Assembly: GCA_028678445.1 (NCBI GenBank)
Contig: JAJRDJ010000180.1
Location: 1-7,366 of the forward strand
Length of the DNA: 7,366 nucleotides
Direction: 5' to 3'
Origin: Methylococcaceae bacterium
GTDB lineage: Bacteria; Pseudomonadota; Gammaproteobacteria; Methylococcales; Methylococcaceae
In this document: one piece after another, positions 6,797-7,366 of the stretch
Numbering within the stretch: position 1 is the first letter of the stretch
Layout: each line of letters begins with the position of its first letter
Notes under the pieces: model-generated
Told to the model about the DNA's origin: nothing
Seen by the model: only the letters and a program-made list of their open reading frames with translations
Database searches by the model: none
Position numbers and translations under genes: made by a program

Positions 6797-7264
6797 ATGC
6801 AAGGGCATCCCGACGTTATCGCTAAACTCAATCACCTGCTGGCCGGTGAATTGACCGCCATCGACCAGTATTTCATCCATGGCCGCATGTGTCAGGAATG
6901 GGGCTTGACCAAACTCGCCGAGCATTTCGGGCACGAAATGAAGGAAGAACAAGGCCATGCCGGCCTGCTGATAGCACGCATCCTGTTTTTGGAGGGCCTG
7001 CCGACACTGGATCAGCGACAACCCCTCAAGGTGGGACGCACCGTGCCTGAAATTCTGGGAAATGATTTGGGACTCGAATACCGCGTGATTACCGACCTCA
7101 GGGAAGCCATTGTGCTGTGTGAATCAGTTCAGGACTTTCCGACCCGCGGCCTATTGATGGCCCTATTGAAAGAAACCGAGGAAGATCACACCTTCTGGCT
7201 GGAAACCCAATTGGGTCTGATCGCTAAAGTAGGTCTGGAGAATTATCTGCAGACACAACTTTGA
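6797..7264 (+). CDS. bfr: Bacterioferritin-family ferritin, FtnA/BfrA-like, lacking the haem-ligand Met52
   Basis: This 155-residue ferritin-like four-helix protein should assemble into the 24-subunit iron-storage shell and oxidise Fe(II) at a di-iron centre. All six ferroxidase ligands are visible: Glu18 (LAGELTA), Glu51, His54 (EEQGHAG), Glu94 (LGLEYR), and Glu128 and His131 (KETEEDH). The last two are shifted by one from E. coli numbering because of a one-residue insertion. RILFLEGLP (61-69) and the C-terminal GLENYLQTQL are typical of bacterioferritins. Position 52, the methionine that binds haem between subunits in classical Bfr, is glutamine. The N-terminus MQGHPDVI, DQYFIH and TEEDH resemble Pseudomonas FtnA and Neisseria BfrA, which also lack Met52. 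The protein is cytoplasmic. It is transcribed away from the YcxB-like gene. No Bfd-type ferredoxin gene is adjacent in the window. Family assignment is firm; haem status is inferred. Confidence 0.96.
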   Translation: MQGHPDVIAKLNHLLAGELTAIDQYFIHGRMCQEWGLTKLAEHFGHEMKEEQGHAGLLIARILFLEGLPTLDQRQPLKVGRTVPEILGNDLGLEYRVITDLREAIVLCESVQDFPTRGLLMALLKETEEDHTFWLETQLGLIAKVGLENYLQTQL

Positions 7265-7306
7265 TTTGGCCTGGGCCAAAAGCCCGGAACCCAATCACGG
7301 CCGGGC
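7265..7306 (+). terminator. Tandem short inverted repeats after the ferritin stop, possible terminator
   Basis: Directly after the TGA stop, TTTGGCC (7265-7271) and GGCCAAA (7274-7280) form a perfect 7-base inverted repeat with a 2-nt centre, so a realistic stem is 6 bp with a 4-nt loop. A second pair, GCCCGG (7282-7287) and CCGGGC (7301-7306), follows with a 13-nt loop. The location fits transcription termination or 3'-end protection of the ferritin mRNA. There is no T-run after either stem, so a factor-independent terminator is not well supported. Confidence 0.35.
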
Positions 7307-7366
7307 AGCGGACCCGTGGGTGGGTGCCACGCCAATTGGAAGCAGGCGTCTCGCCCCCAGCAAGTC
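7307..7366. other. Non-coding tail of the window
   Basis: These last 60 bases contain no start codon with a credible reading frame and no recognisable RNA gene. One further short hairpin is possible, CGTGG (7315-7319) with CCACG (7327-7331). I see nothing else. Confidence 0.3.

Noticed and set aside
6719..7021. 100-codon minus-strand frame opposite the ferritin gene
   Set aside because: It is antisense to the ferritin, which has full ligand conservation and a strong Shine-Dalgarno.
1..7366. Defence system, prophage, mobile element or CRISPR in the window
   Set aside because: Every gene but two small membrane proteins belongs to a known housekeeping family in conserved order. No direct-repeat arrays, integrases, transposases or terminal inverted repeats were seen.

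Overview
The window looks like ordinary core chromosome from a GC-rich gammaproteobacterium (about 60% GC by eye). The evidence is the canonical gene order miaB - ybeZ (PhoH-like) - ybeY - corC, the strong gammaproteobacterial character of MiaB and of the YheS-type ABC-F protein, and a Pseudomonas FtnA/BfrA-like ferritin. I cannot place it to genus; an environmental or chemolithotrophic lineage (Chromatiales-like) is only a guess. I see no insertion sequence, phage gene, CRISPR array, tRNA or rRNA.

Layout, read on the minus strand (right to left), since all genes but one lie there. (a) 6661-3212 is a four-gene run: a small YcxB-like membrane protein, a full-length YheS-type ABC-F ATPase, an unrecognised protein with about five membrane segments, and an UspA-type universal stress protein. 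The gaps are 50, 22 and 15 bp, so the last three at least are probably co-transcribed. (b) 3211-3086 is a 126-bp spacer with inverted repeats and a good extended -10 element for the next operon. (c) 3085-1 is the tightly packed housekeeping operon miaB - ybeZ - ybeY - corC. Each gene overlaps the next (8, 11 and 4 bp), and corC runs off the left edge after 95 codons. In related genomes lnt usually follows.

On the plus strand, 6797-7264 is a divergent bacterioferritin/ferritin with a strong Shine-Dalgarno sequence. It shares a 135-bp intergenic region with the YcxB-like gene. The last 102 bases hold no gene but contain short inverted repeats that may end ferritin transcription.

How the genes fit together: MiaB finishes the ms2i6A37 tRNA modification, YbeY is a single-strand RNA endonuclease in 16S rRNA maturation, YbeZ is its PhoH-family partner ATPase, and the ABC-F protein probably acts on the ribosome. 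The window is therefore rich in translation and RNA-maturation functions, with stress (Usp) and iron-storage (ferritin) genes beside them. I found no convincing undescribed system. The points most worth a second look are the loss of the haem-ligand methionine in the ferritin (Gln52), the unrecognised five-TM protein between the ABC-F and Usp genes, and the TTG start of ybeZ inside the miaB 3' end.
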